Origin: Ruminococcus sp.
GTDB lineage: Bacteria > Bacillota > Clostridia > Oscillospirales > Ruminococcaceae
DNA length: 64,000 nt
NCBI GenBank assembly: GCA_030533265.1
Contig: JAUNJM010000002.1
Coordinates: forward strand, 17,328-81,327
Reading direction: 5' to 3'
Below the pieces are notes generated by a model. That model was given only the letters and a program-made list of their open reading frames with translations. It did no database searches and was not told the origin of the DNA. The position numbers and the translations under genes are program-made. Every line of letters begins with the position of its first letter. The first letter of the stretch is position 1. Below, piece after piece: positions 26,367 through 36,269 of the stretch.

Positions 26367-28208
26367 ATGTGCGGATTTGTAGGCTTTACTAACAGAATCA
26401 ATGACACTGATTTGGTTATCGAGAAAATGATGGATCGTATAAGACACAGAGGTCCTGATTCTGATGGAAAATATGTAGACGAAAAGGTCGCAATGGGATT
26501 CAGACGTCTCTCTATAATTGATCTTTCTAATAAAGGCAGTCAGCCAATCTTCAATGAGGATAAGTCGATAATTATTACTTTCAATGGCGAAATATATAAC
26601 TATCAGGAGCTTAGAAACTCACTTATCAACGCTGGGCACAGCTTTTACACCAATACTGACACTGAGGTAATTGTTCATGGCTATGAACAGTGGGGTACTG
26701 ATGTGCTGAACAAGCTCAGAGGTATGTTCGCTTTTGTAATATACGATAAGAATAAAAATCAGGTTTTCGGTGCAAGGGATTTCTTTGGTATAAAGCCTGT
26801 TTACTACGCAAAAATGGGTGAAACGCTGATGTGGGGTTCTGAGATTAAAAGCTTTCTTGATCACCCACAGTTCAAAAAAGAGCTGAACACTACAGCCCTG
26901 GAGAACTATCTGACATTCCAATACTCACCTACTAACGAAACGTTCTTCAAGAATGTATACAAACTCCCTGCTGCTCACTATTTTATTTATAAGGACGGCA
27001 AAATGGACGTTCAGAGATACTGGGAAGTTAAATTTACACCTGATGACAAGCCCGACCTTGAAGAATGGGTATCAAGAATTACAGACACATTCAAGAACTC
27101 CGTTTCTGCACACAAAATAGCTGATGTTGAAGTCGGTTCATTTCTATCAAGTGGTGTCGATTCGAGCTATGTTGCTGCCGTTGCCGATGTTGACAAAACC
27201 TTTACTGTCGGATTCGGTGAAGACGAAAAGTATAACGAGATAGGCTATGCAAAGGAATTTTCAAAATATATTGGTAAGGAAAACACTTCAAAGGTTATCA
27301 CTCCTGAGGAATACTGGGACAATTTTGCTAAGATACAGTACCACATGGACGAACCACTTGCTGATCCTGCTGCTGTTGCACTTTTCTTTGTATGCCAGCT
27401 TGCAGCCCAGAAAGTTAAGGTAGTACTGAGTGGTGAGGGTGCTGACGAGATTTTCGGTGGTTATAATATATATCACAACCCTGCTGACATGGCTTCATAT
27501 AATAAGATTCCACGTCCTATAAGAAAAACTATCGGTGCAATAGCAGAGCATCTTCCTCATAGGCATGGTGTAAACTTCCTGATAAGAGGCTCAAAGGACT
27601 TGCAGGAACGTTTTATTGGCAATGCTTATATATTCACCGAAAAGGAGCGTAAGCAACTGCTCAGAATCAAGACAGACGCTCCGAATCCGATGGCAATAAC
27701 AAAGCCTTTCTATGACAAATGCAAGGACAATGATGAGGTAACTCAGATGCAGTATCTTGATTTGCACCTCTGGATGACTGGAGATATTCTGCTTAAGGCT
27801 GACAAAATGAGTATGGCTCATTCGCTTGAACTGCGTGTACCCTTCCTCGACAAGGAGGTCATGGCTCTCGCTGAGAAGATTCCTACAAAGCACCGTGTCA
27901 CAAAGGAAAACACAAAGTACGCAATGCGAATTGCTGCACTGAAAGCTTGTCCTCCTCAGACAGCAAACAAGAAAAAGCTTGGTTTCCCTGTGCCAATCCG
28001 TGTATGGCTCAAAGAAGACAAGTATTACAACTACGTCAAAGAAAAGTTCACCTCACCACAGGCTGAGCAGTTCTTCAACACTGATAAGCTTGTCGCACTG
28101 CTTGACGACCACCGTGCAGGTAACTATGATAACTCCAGAAAAATTTGGACCGTGTTCACATTCCTTGTGTGGTATGATGTTTACTTTGGTGAAAATACGC
28201 AATACTAA
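26367..28208 (+). CDS. asnB: Asparagine synthase (glutamine-hydrolysing)
   Basis: A 613-residue enzyme making asparagine from aspartate, glutamine and ATP. After Met removal Cys2 (MCGFVGF) is the glutaminase nucleophile; RHRGPDSDG and FNGEIYNYQELR are typical of the N-terminal amidotransferase domain. The synthetase domain starts near residue 235, with the pyrophosphate loop SSGVDSS near 256-262 and SGEGADEIFGGY near 355. GAGG precedes the ATG. It is monocistronic, with its own promoter and terminator. Confidence 0.96.
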   Translation: MCGFVGFTNRINDTDLVIEKMMDRIRHRGPDSDGKYVDEKVAMGFRRLSIIDLSNKGSQPIFNEDKSIIITFNGEIYNYQELRNSLINAGHSFYTNTDTEVIVHGYEQWGTDVLNKLRGMFAFVIYDKNKNQVFGARDFFGIKPVYYAKMGETLMWGSEIKSFLDHPQFKKELNTTALENYLTFQYSPTNETFFKNVYKLPAAHYFIYKDGKMDVQRYWEVKFTPDDKPDLEEWVSRITDTFKNSVSAHKIADVEVGSFLSSGVDSSYVAAVADVDKTFTVGFGEDEKYNEIGYAKEFSKYIGKENTSKVITPEEYWDNFAKIQYHMDEPLADPAAVALFFVCQLAAQKVKVVLSGEGADEIFGGYNIYHNPADMASYNKIPRPIRKTIGAIAEHLPHRHGVNFLIRGSKDLQERFIGNAYIFTEKERKQLLRIKTDAPNPMAITKPFYDKCKDNDEVTQMQYLDLHLWMTGDILLKADKMSMAHSLELRVPFLDKEVMALAEKIPTKHRVTKENTKYAMRIAALKACPPQTANKKKLGFPVPIRVWLKEDKYYNYVKEKFTSPQAEQFFNTDKLVALLDDHRAGNYDNSRKIWTVFTFLVWYDVYFGENTQY

Positions 28209-28211
28209 AAG

Positions 28212-28250
28212 AAAAGTCTGTCGGCAGTTCACAAACGCTGACAGACTTTT
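28212..28250 (+). terminator. Terminator between asnB and the HAD hydrolase gene
   Basis: An 11-pair stem (AAAAGTCTGTC with GACAGACTTTT) plus inner pairs. The T- and A-rich flanks on both sides allow bidirectional use for the converging genes. Confidence 0.85.
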
Positions 28251-28253
28251 ATA

Positions 28254-28922
28254 TTATATATTTTCTTTTAAAAATTGCATTACTTCAAACAGATTTTCAA
28301 ACTTACCACAAGTCATTGCAAGTATTTCATCAGTCGGTTCTATAAGGTCTGGTACCATAAGTGGCATCATATCTGCTCCAAAAGCTGAACGTATACCATT
28401 TTGTGAATCTTCAATAGCTATAGTATTGCAAGGAGCAACACCTAACTTTTCGCAAGCCTTTATGTAAATTTCAGGATTAGGTTTACTGTGTGATATCATA
28501 TCACCACCCATGATAACAGAAAAATATTCTCTTATTCCTGCCCTTTCAAGGTGAGAAATTATTTTATCATACTTTGTAGATGAAGCAAGACCAACAGTAA
28601 AACCAATATTGTTAAGATACTCCAGAATTTCCACAGCTCCGGACTTTATTGGCATACCATTATTTTTTATCTGCTCTTTTACCATTGTTTCTATTTCGTT
28701 GTGATACTTTTCAATCGAAAAATCCTGACCATATTTTGCTTTCATTAATGCAACGGAATCAACAACACTCAGTCCGATACAGCTTCTTGCCGATTGATCA
28801 ACATCTGCTATATTATCCCTTTTTCCAATAAACTTCCATGCTTCAAGATACATTCGCTCAGTATCAAAAATAATACCATCCATATCAAAAACAACAGCTT
28901 TTATATCATTGATTTTCAGCAT
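28254..28922 (-). CDS. HAD superfamily hydrolase, beta-phosphoglucomutase-like
   Basis: A 222-residue HAD enzyme with a four-helix cap. Motif I FDMDGIIFDTE lies at about residues 12-22 with the nucleophile Asp, motif II LASSTK near 113, motif III Lys in SHSKPNPEIY near 145, and motif IV IEDSQNGIRSA near 168. This is the subfamily of beta-phosphoglucomutases and small-sugar phosphatases, and the substrate cannot be read from sequence. AAGGAG precedes the ATG. It follows the RNA methyltransferase by 11 bases. Confidence 0.9.
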   Translation of the reverse strand: MLKINDIKAVVFDMDGIIFDTERMYLEAWKFIGKRDNIADVDQSARSCIGLSVVDSVALMKAKYGQDFSIEKYHNEIETMVKEQIKNNGMPIKSGAVEILEYLNNIGFTVGLASSTKYDKIISHLERAGIREYFSVIMGGDMISHSKPNPEIYIKACEKLGVAPCNTIAIEDSQNGIRSAFGADMMPLMVPDLIEPTDEILAMTCGKFENLFEVMQFLKENI

Positions 28923-28933
28923 TTATGACTCCT

Positions 28934-30049
28934 TTACTTAAAGTACATATACAGATTGCACTTTATCATACCGTTGTAAAGCTTACGTTTTTTGTCAGCC
29001 TTTTTACCAAAAAACTGCTCAAAATCCTCATGTGGAGCGATTATGTAGCATGGGTTCTCCCTTGACGGTGACAACTTCTGCCCCAGTTTCTTGTAAAGCT
29101 CCTCGGCCTCTTTTATCTGCAAGAGTCGCTCACCATACGGCGGATTGCATATCGTGATTGAGTTATCAATCTGCGAGAACCTTACAATATCCTGCTGTTT
29201 TACTGTCAGTTTTGAGCCGACTCCTGCTTTTTTTGCATTATCCCTTGTAAGCTCAACTGCCATGTCGTCAATATCAAAGCCAAACCCTGCAAATCTCCCT
29301 ATACGATCAATGGAATCCATAGCATTTGCCCTCTCGGTCTGCCATATCTTCTCCGGGATAACATCCCACTTTTGTGCAGCAAAATTTCTGCGAAGTCCGG
29401 GAGCAATGTTCAGAGCCTTGTATGCCGACTCAATGAGAAAAGTTCCAGATCCACACATCGGGTCACATACAACACTATCATGACGTACTCTCGCAAGGTC
29501 AACGATACCTGCCGCAAGAGTTTCCTTTATCGGAGCGTCGTTGGAATTTCTTCTGTATCCACGCTTGTGAAGTCCCTGCCCTGACGTATCAAGATATATA
29601 GTACAAATGTCCTTATGTAATGCAAATTGCATCTGATGCACTGCACCGTCCTCATCAAACCAGCTTATACCATACTTTTCTTTAAGTCTTTCAACGCTTG
29701 CTTTCTTAATAATTTTCTGACAATCAGGAACACTGTGCAACTGTGAATTAAGAGAGAAACCCTTTACGGGAAATGCATCATTTTTACCAATGTAATCCTC
29801 CAAAGGCAACGACTTTACACCTTGAAAAAGCTGTTCAAATGTCTTTGCCTCAAAACTACCAAGCTCAATGAGTACTCTCTCAGCAGTTGAAAGCCATAAA
29901 TTTGCCTTAACAAGTGTCGAAAAATCACCGTCAAAACTGATCTTTCCGTCAGTAACAGTGATGTTCTCTCCTCCGATTTTTTTTATCTCAAAGTTTAAAA
30001 CGCTCTCCAATCCAAAATGACATGGACAGCAAATTCTTATCCTTTCCAT
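28934..30049 (-). CDS. THUMP-domain 23S rRNA (guanine-N2) methyltransferase, RlmL N-terminal type
   Basis: A 371-residue class I SAM-dependent RNA methyltransferase. An N-terminal ferredoxin-like/THUMP region (to about residue 155) precedes the methylase core with DPMCGSGTFLIES near 190-202 and catalytic NPPYGERL near 297-304. GQGLHKRGYRR is also typical of the RlmL/YpsC group that makes m2G in 23S rRNA. The start at 30049 has AGAGAGGGGA upstream; an ATG nine codons earlier overlaps that site. No RlmK half is fused. Co-transcribed with the HAD gene. Confidence 0.88.
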   Translation of the reverse strand: MERIRICCPCHFGLESVLNFEIKKIGGENITVTDGKISFDGDFSTLVKANLWLSTAERVLIELGSFEAKTFEQLFQGVKSLPLEDYIGKNDAFPVKGFSLNSQLHSVPDCQKIIKKASVERLKEKYGISWFDEDGAVHQMQFALHKDICTIYLDTSGQGLHKRGYRRNSNDAPIKETLAAGIVDLARVRHDSVVCDPMCGSGTFLIESAYKALNIAPGLRRNFAAQKWDVIPEKIWQTERANAMDSIDRIGRFAGFGFDIDDMAVELTRDNAKKAGVGSKLTVKQQDIVRFSQIDNSITICNPPYGERLLQIKEAEELYKKLGQKLSPSRENPCYIIAPHEDFEQFFGKKADKKRKLYNGMIKCNLYMYFK

Positions 30050-30178
30050 CTTATCCCCTCTCTCAATCTCAAACATATCAGATAAAATAGTAATGTGATG
30101 ATCATTTACTGCAACTTATTGGGTAATCTATCTGAAAATAATCCAGAAGCTTTTTCAAACTTCAGGTAACAAAAGAAA

Positions 30179-30264
30179 AAAAGAGGCTTATCAAAACTTT
30201 ACAATGATTATTAAGCATAATTTATGCGTTTATCATTGACTCATAGCTAACCTAAGCCTCTTTT
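30179..30264 (-). ncRNA. Nested three-level stem after the penicillin-binding protein gene (terminator or structured 3' RNA)
   Basis: The outer stem is 12 perfect pairs (AAAAGAGGCTTA with TAAGCCTCTTTT). Inside are CAATGAT with ATCATTG and, at the centre, GCATAA with TTATGC. On the minus strand the outer stem is followed by a T-rich run. It could be the terminator of the PBP gene, but the 86-base nested fold is more elaborate than the other terminators here. A second imperfect stem (CGGGGAA with TTCCCCG) lies at 30298-30334. Confidence 0.5.
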
Positions 30265-30389
30265 GTATTTTTATTCAGAAGTCTTTGTAAATGGGTACGG
30301 GGAATAACCCTTCTTCAGAAAGGTTTCCCCGATTAAATACAATTAATAACTCCACATAACTATCCAGCTAAAATGTTGGATATTGAATA

Positions 30390-32585
30390 TTACCAGTGGT
30401 TACCGTTGCAAACCTGAGGAATATTAGTTTGTTTATAGTAACCCGTAGCAGTATTATAGCAATAATCGCCAGCAATCAAGCCGGTTGAAGTGCAATACTT
30501 AAGCTCCTTGACTGTATCAGGCATTTCAAAGACATGATGTTTTTCGGTTTCAGCAATATCACCGAATATATTTTTCCAGATAGCAGCGATATTCTGATAA
30601 TTATTAGTAGGAATTCTCTTTTGAGGGTCAAAACCGATCCAGATACCACTGACATAATCAGGAGTACAACCAACAAAATTGAGATCCTTCCAGTCAGTAG
30701 TGGTACCCGTCTTAGCAGCGACTTCCGTCTTATTGAGATTAGCCTCACGACCTGTACCATCATTAGAATTTACAACTGTCTGCATCATTTTGTTCATAAC
30801 GAAAGCAGTTGACTCACTGATGACCTGCTTGTAGCCGTCAGTATGTTCGAAAATAACATCACCGTCAGCATTAGTCATGCTTGAAATATACGTAGTTTCG
30901 TACTTTTTACCACCGTTTCCGAAAATTGAATATGCACTGACAAGCTCTTCAAGAATAGTACCGTTTGTCATACCACCAACCGTAACAGCTGAATAGTCCA
31001 TATCATTATCAGTTAGAGTCGAAATATCCAGCTTTTCCTTGAGGAAGTTGTAAGAATAAGCAGGTGTCATCTTCTCGATAAGCTGTGCAGGCATTGTGTT
31101 GAGCGAACGCTGGAGCATCTGATAAGTAAACAAATTCTTATTTGACCAGTTTTCGCTGTCGCCTGTTTCAGAATAGTTGACAGGCCACTTTATATTCTTA
31201 CCATTGGATTTTATAGTGATTGGCTCATCCTTATACATTGATGACCAAGTAATAATATCCTGATCAAGAGCAGGGGCATAAGAAGCAATAGGCTTAATGC
31301 ACGATCCCGGTGAACGGGTTGCCATAGTAGCGTTACTCCAGCTTCGTGAATCTTTTTTTACCTTACGGCTTCCAACAACAGCCTTGACATTTCCCTTGTA
31401 ATCCATAGCGATAAAGCCTGACTGAAGATTATCCTCATTAAGGTAGTAATTCTGGAAGTTGCTGTTGTTAAGCATTTCAACCTCGATTTTGTGCTGCATA
31501 TCAATATCAACAGTAGTCACGATAGTATAACCACCGTTGTAAAGTCTGTCAGAAGCCTCTTCAAGCGTAATGCCATAATTTTCTGACAAGATGTTGATAG
31601 ACTGATTGATTACAGCGTCCACAAAGTAAGAAGTCGGTCCCTGGTCCTCAAGCTCAGATTCATACTGCGTATCACTTGAAAAATCAGGATCAGCAGTAAC
31701 CTTAAGCTCCTCGTTGATTGCCTGGTTGTACTCCTCATCAGATATAGCACCATTTTCAAGCATTTTATCAAGACAATATTTCTGTCTTACCCTGTTATTT
31801 TCAGGATTTGTATTCGGATTATAATAAGTCGGAGCAGTTGTCATACCTGCAAGAGAAGCTGCCTCGGCAAGAGTAAGCTGAGATACGTCCTTACTGAAAT
31901 AGTAGTTTGCAGCAGCTTGAACACCGATAATATCCTGTTGACCGTCACCAAGAGGTATGATATTCAGATAACACTGCAGAATTTCTTCCTTTGTGTAAGT
32001 TTTTTCAACGTTGATTGCACGGAAAATTTCTCTGATTTTACGTTCAACACCTGCAGCATTGCTTCTTGCGTCATCACCCGTTACATTCTTGATGGTCTGC
32101 TGAGTAATCGTTGAACCACCCTGCGTATTACCAAGCAATGTATAAATGATACTACCGAATGTACGCTTGAAATCAACACCGTCATGGTCCTTGAATCGTT
32201 CGTCCTCAGTATACATATAAGCATCGCAAACATGCTGAGGAATATTTTCGATGTCAACCCATGAAATTTTCTTGCTTGGATTTTTCAGTGCATAATAAAG
32301 CTCATACTGATTTGAGTTTTCGTCATTCTCATCATAGTCAGGATTTTCATAGAGAATTCTCGTTATATTGCTTGAAACAACACCATTATCAAGACTGATA
32401 GTAGTTGTTGTATCAGCAAAGTTCAGAATATAAATAGTCAGAGCCGTTGCAAATATTGAAACAGTTATAATAAGTATCAAAAACATTGACAATACAACTG
32501 TTCCGAACACTTTCAGAGCTTTGAGAACAGGTTTCTTCTTTTTCTTTTTGTTGACCTGTTTTGGTGTTTTCCTGATATTATCCAT
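30390..32585 (-). CDS. Class A penicillin-binding protein (transglycosylase/transpeptidase)
   Basis: A 731-residue bifunctional peptidoglycan synthase. A basic cytoplasmic N-terminus and one membrane helix (about residues 24-55) precede the GT51 domain, with catalytic Glu in YTEDERF near 127 and GGSTITQQ near 156. The transpeptidase domain has nucleophile Ser428 in SCIK, SLN near 494 and KTG at about 625. It polymerises lipid II and cross-links stems outside the membrane. The start is the ATG at 32585 with AAAGG seven bases upstream; a longer frame begins 17 codons earlier without a ribosome site. The C-terminus has several cysteines and aromatics (YCYNTATGYY). Confidence 0.95.
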   Translation of the reverse strand: MDNIRKTPKQVNKKKKKKPVLKALKVFGTVVLSMFLILIITVSIFATALTIYILNFADTTTTISLDNGVVSSNITRILYENPDYDENDENSNQYELYYALKNPSKKISWVDIENIPQHVCDAYMYTEDERFKDHDGVDFKRTFGSIIYTLLGNTQGGSTITQQTIKNVTGDDARSNAAGVERKIREIFRAINVEKTYTKEEILQCYLNIIPLGDGQQDIIGVQAAANYYFSKDVSQLTLAEAASLAGMTTAPTYYNPNTNPENNRVRQKYCLDKMLENGAISDEEYNQAINEELKVTADPDFSSDTQYESELEDQGPTSYFVDAVINQSINILSENYGITLEEASDRLYNGGYTIVTTVDIDMQHKIEVEMLNNSNFQNYYLNEDNLQSGFIAMDYKGNVKAVVGSRKVKKDSRSWSNATMATRSPGSCIKPIASYAPALDQDIITWSSMYKDEPITIKSNGKNIKWPVNYSETGDSENWSNKNLFTYQMLQRSLNTMPAQLIEKMTPAYSYNFLKEKLDISTLTDNDMDYSAVTVGGMTNGTILEELVSAYSIFGNGGKKYETTYISSMTNADGDVIFEHTDGYKQVISESTAFVMNKMMQTVVNSNDGTGREANLNKTEVAAKTGTTTDWKDLNFVGCTPDYVSGIWIGFDPQKRIPTNNYQNIAAIWKNIFGDIAETEKHHVFEMPDTVKELKYCTSTGLIAGDYCYNTATGYYKQTNIPQVCNGNHW

Positions 32586-32669
32586 AATATAACCTTTCAC
32601 AATTAATTGCTCGTTGTTATTATTCTCAGATTTCATTAAAATAATCTGTCACAATGATTTAACAAAAAC

Positions 32670-32689
32670 GGGGACGATTGCTCGTCCCC
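32670..32689 (-). terminator. Terminator after ispH-rpsA
   Basis: An eight-pair GC-rich stem (GGGGACGA with TCGTCCCC), a TTGC loop and GTTTTTGTT after it on the minus strand. Confidence 0.85.
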
Positions 32690-32702
32690 ACATATTTTGA
32701 AC

Positions 32703-34694
32703 TTACTCTTCTTCTGCTTCAGCCTCAGTTTCAGTTTCTACACTTTCTTCAGCCTCAGCTTCAGTTTCCTCTTCAGGAAGCAAAGCTCTCATAGACAAGC
32801 TGATTCTCTTTTTCTCCAAGTCGATTTCAGTGATCTTAACTTCAACCTCCTGATCAACAGTCAGAATATCAGCAACATTGTTTACTCTCTGGTTTGCGAT
32901 CTGAGAAATATGAATAAGTCCATCAATTCCCTCAATGATCTGAGCAAAAGCACCGAATGAAGTAATTGAAACGATAGTAGCCTTACAAGTCATACCAACT
33001 TCATAGTTTGCCTTGAAGATCTCCCATGGATTCTCTGATTCTTTCTTATAAACCAAAGAAACCTTCTTTGTTTCTTCATCAATATCCTTGATAGTAACTT
33101 CAATCTTGTCACCAACAGAAACAACGTCTGATGGGTGCTTGATTCTCTTCCAGGTAAGATCTGCTCTTCTGATAAGGCCATCTACTCCACCGAGATCAAT
33201 GAATACACCATAGTCAGTAATTGATTTAACTTCACCTGTAACGACATCTCCTGCATGAACGTTCTCAAAGAACTTAGCCTGTGCAGCTTCTCTTTCCTCA
33301 CGGATAACGATACGGATTGAACCAACTGCTCTATGCTTAGCCTCGTTTACTTCAAGAATCTTGAAGTCTACTGTTGACTTGAGCAATTCATTCAGATCAT
33401 AGTCACGTCTTGGAGTAGCCTGTGATGCAGGGATAAATACCTTTACTCCGTTTGTTGCAACGAGTACACCACCCTTTACAACGTTTGTTACAACTCCTGT
33501 AAGAATAGCATTTTCTTCCTTAGCAGCAACAATCTTTTCAAATCCAAGAGCAGCATCTACCTTCTTCTTTGAAAGTGTAACGATACCGTCCTGATCGCTT
33601 GTTTTCAATACAATAAGATCAACCTTCTGACCAACTTCAACTACATCTTCAGGCTTGAGTGTAGGATCATCAGTAAGCTCGCTTGACGGAATATATCCTG
33701 TGTGCTTTGTACCAATATCAACGATTACTTCACCGTTATTGATAGCAGTAACGATACCTTCAACCTTCATCCCCGTATGTATTTTTTTAAGAGTTTTTTC
33801 AAGCTCCTCTGCGAAGTTAAACTCCTCTTCAACTGTGTTAAGCATTTCACTCATGGTTTGTTGTACCTCCTTGATTATATAAGCCGGTGTTGATGCTCCG
33901 GCAGAAATCCCGATAAATTTTGCGTTAGATAAGTCGATATTATCCAGATCCTTTGCTTCTTCAATAAGATAGCAAGGACAATATTCATCACACACAGCCT
34001 TAAGCTTATGTGTATTCGAGCTGTGTTTTCCACCGACAATTATCATTACATCAGCTTTCATTGCAAGCTCCCTGACCTCACGCTGTCTTTCGGAGGTTGC
34101 GTTACATATCGTATCAAATATCAACGCCTCAGGTAATATCTCTCTTGCTTTTTCACAGCACTGCTTCCACATTTTATTATTATACGTTGTCTGCGCTAAA
34201 ATTGCAACCTTTTCAGAGAAAAAATTCTGTTTTTTCACCAACTTTTCAAATTCCTCACAACCATCGAACACATAAGAATCTCCGACACAATGTCCACAGA
34301 TTCCCTGCACCTCAGGATGATTTTTGTCGCCTGCTATCAGAATATCATAGCCATGTGAGGACTTTTCAAAAGCAATTTTGTGTATTCTTTCAACAAACGG
34401 ACAAGTAGCGTCAACAATCTCAGCACCGATTTCGTTAAGCTTGTCATATACAGCCTGTCCAACACCATGAGAACGTATAATAACCGTATGTTCCTTTTTG
34501 ACCTCAGACAACTCTACAGCCTTACAACCTCTTGTTTCCAGGTCTTGCACCACATTACTGTTGTGAATAATCGGACCTAACGTTACAACATTATTTCGGT
34601 TATCTAATTTATTATACACTATTTTTACAGCTCTGTCTACACCAAAACAAAATCCTGCAGTCTTTGCAGTACAAATTTTACAATTTGTTAACAT
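32703..34694 (-). CDS. ispH: IspH (HMBPP reductase) fused to ribosomal protein S1
   Basis: A 663-residue fusion. Residues 1-285 are IspH, the last MEP-pathway enzyme, with cluster cysteines Cys16 (GFCFGV), Cys98 (ATCPF) and Cys197 (DTICNAT). From about 305 come four S1 RNA-binding repeats, for example ITDYGVFIDLGGVDGLI and ITSFGAFAQIIEGIDGLI, then an acidic Glu-rich tail. This fusion is known in Clostridia. The ATG starts one base after the cmk-plsC stop (TAA-T-ATG), so translation is coupled. The hinge around 285-300 is a Glu-rich linker. Whether the two halves stay joined in the cell is unknown. Confidence 0.96.
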   Translation of the reverse strand: MLTNCKICTAKTAGFCFGVDRAVKIVYNKLDNRNNVVTLGPIIHNSNVVQDLETRGCKAVELSEVKKEHTVIIRSHGVGQAVYDKLNEIGAEIVDATCPFVERIHKIAFEKSSHGYDILIAGDKNHPEVQGICGHCVGDSYVFDGCEEFEKLVKKQNFFSEKVAILAQTTYNNKMWKQCCEKAREILPEALIFDTICNATSERQREVRELAMKADVMIIVGGKHSSNTHKLKAVCDEYCPCYLIEEAKDLDNIDLSNAKFIGISAGASTPAYIIKEVQQTMSEMLNTVEEEFNFAEELEKTLKKIHTGMKVEGIVTAINNGEVIVDIGTKHTGYIPSSELTDDPTLKPEDVVEVGQKVDLIVLKTSDQDGIVTLSKKKVDAALGFEKIVAAKEENAILTGVVTNVVKGGVLVATNGVKVFIPASQATPRRDYDLNELLKSTVDFKILEVNEAKHRAVGSIRIVIREEREAAQAKFFENVHAGDVVTGEVKSITDYGVFIDLGGVDGLIRRADLTWKRIKHPSDVVSVGDKIEVTIKDIDEETKKVSLVYKKESENPWEIFKANYEVGMTCKATIVSITSFGAFAQIIEGIDGLIHISQIANQRVNNVADILTVDQEVEVKITEIDLEKKRISLSMRALLPEEETEAEAEESVETETEAEAEEE

Positions 34695-34695
34695 A

Positions 34696-36039
34696 TTAAT
34701 ATACCAACTTTGTTATCTCGTCCATGATGATACCTTTTAACCTTTTGAGTTCACGAGGATTGGCAGATGTAATATTAAGCTCCTCAGGACTGATAGGCTT
34801 ACCAAAACGGACAATGATTTTTTTTCTGAATTTAAGCTTGCCCTCAAAATTGATACCTACAGGTATAACAGGTACCTGAGCGAGTGCAGCGATAAGTGCA
34901 ACACCTGTTTTACCCTTTCCGACAGTACCATCCTTTGAACGTGTACCTTCAGGGAAGATAACCAGGTTTTTACCAGAATTCAGCTTTTCTATAGATGTAT
35001 CAATGACAGCCGTGTCACCATTTCCTCTTGTTACAGGAAACGCACCGAATGCTGTAATCAGCCATTTGAAGAAAATATTCTGCTTGAAGAGCTCCTCTTT
35101 AGCCATATAAGTGCAAGGTACTCTTGTCGGCAATGCGATAAGAACAGGGTCTGTATAGCTTCTGTGATTTGACGCAAAAATGTTACTTCCATCTGTTGGA
35201 ACATTCTCCCTTCCCTCAAAAGAAAGGTTATAGTACATCTTAAATATTCCCATGACTATCAATCCGAGAATCCTGTAAAAAAACATCTTGACAGGAGAGA
35301 GCTTTTTACCTTTCACTACAGGGTCAACCTTCGGAAGTTGACGGATTTTACGTTTTCCCTCCTGTTTTGTACCTGCTGTTTTTTCGGTAATTATCTTATA
35401 TATCTCCTCAACAGATTCCTCCAGACTAAGATGAGTAGAGTCAACCTCAACAGCATCATCAGCCTTTTTGAGTGGAGCTATCTCACGGTGAGTATCGTTA
35501 TAATCACGCTGAATAATATCCCTTAGCACCTCATCATAGGTTGAACTATCCCCTTTTTCGGACAGTTCCTTGAAGCGTCTGTTAGCTCTTTCTTCAGCAG
35601 TAGCCGTCAGGAACACTTTTACATCAGCGTTCGGAAGTACTACTGTACCGATGTCACGACCGTCCATTATAATATTATTTTCCTTTGCGATATTCTGCTG
35701 AAGTGCAAACAAAAACTCACGCACCGCAGGTATAGCTGACACTACAGATGCTCCCATTGAAACCTCAGGAGTACGAATCTTATCAGAAACGTCCTCACCA
35801 TTGAGCATAACGTGCTGAGCATCATCAGCGTAGGTCAGTTGTACGTTCACATCTTCAAGCAATGGCACAACGCTGTCAGAATCCTTTGGATCAACACCCT
35901 TTGATATAACGTAATACGCAATAGAACGATACAACGCACCCGTATCAACATAGACATACTGCATTTTTTTCGCAAGCATTTTAGCAATAGTAGATTTTCC
36001 TGCACCTGATGGTCCATCAAGAGCAATATTGATTCCCAT
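34696..36039 (-). CDS. cmk: Cytidylate kinase fused to 1-acyl-glycerol-3-phosphate acyltransferase
   Basis: A 447-residue fusion. Residues 1-220 are (d)CMP kinase: P-loop GPSGAGKST at 8-16, YVDTGALYRSIAYY near 29-42 and MDGRDIGTVVLP near 125. From about residue 255 comes a PlsC domain: a hydrophobic lead-in, the HX4D motif NHRSYTDP near 290, FPEGTR near 362 and a late VPVIPVGI. One half phosphorylates CMP; the other makes phosphatidic acid. The start at 36039 has GAAGGGAAG upstream; a GTG six codons earlier overlaps it. In related genomes cmk, plsC and ispH are neighbours; here the first two are one reading frame with no intervening stop. Confidence 0.93.
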   Translation of the reverse strand: MGINIALDGPSGAGKSTIAKMLAKKMQYVYVDTGALYRSIAYYVISKGVDPKDSDSVVPLLEDVNVQLTYADDAQHVMLNGEDVSDKIRTPEVSMGASVVSAIPAVREFLFALQQNIAKENNIIMDGRDIGTVVLPNADVKVFLTATAEERANRRFKELSEKGDSSTYDEVLRDIIQRDYNDTHREIAPLKKADDAVEVDSTHLSLEESVEEIYKIITEKTAGTKQEGKRKIRQLPKVDPVVKGKKLSPVKMFFYRILGLIVMGIFKMYYNLSFEGRENVPTDGSNIFASNHRSYTDPVLIALPTRVPCTYMAKEELFKQNIFFKWLITAFGAFPVTRGNGDTAVIDTSIEKLNSGKNLVIFPEGTRSKDGTVGKGKTGVALIAALAQVPVIPVGINFEGKLKFRKKIIVRFGKPISPEELNITSANPRELKRLKGIIMDEITKLVY

Positions 36040-36269
36040 ATATAAACTTCCCTTCACTTATAAATCACAATTCACAAAAATAGTGCTCAAATTTTGATGC
36101 ATAAGATATCTTATGTAAACTGATATTAACTTTAATTTCTGTAGCACAAGCACATTATGAAATCCGACTACCTGCCGTAAAACAGGTCCATGAGCTTAAT
36201 CAACAACATCAAACAAATTTCCTGAACAACCTCATTCTATCGTTACACATCTGTGAATTGTACATTAAT

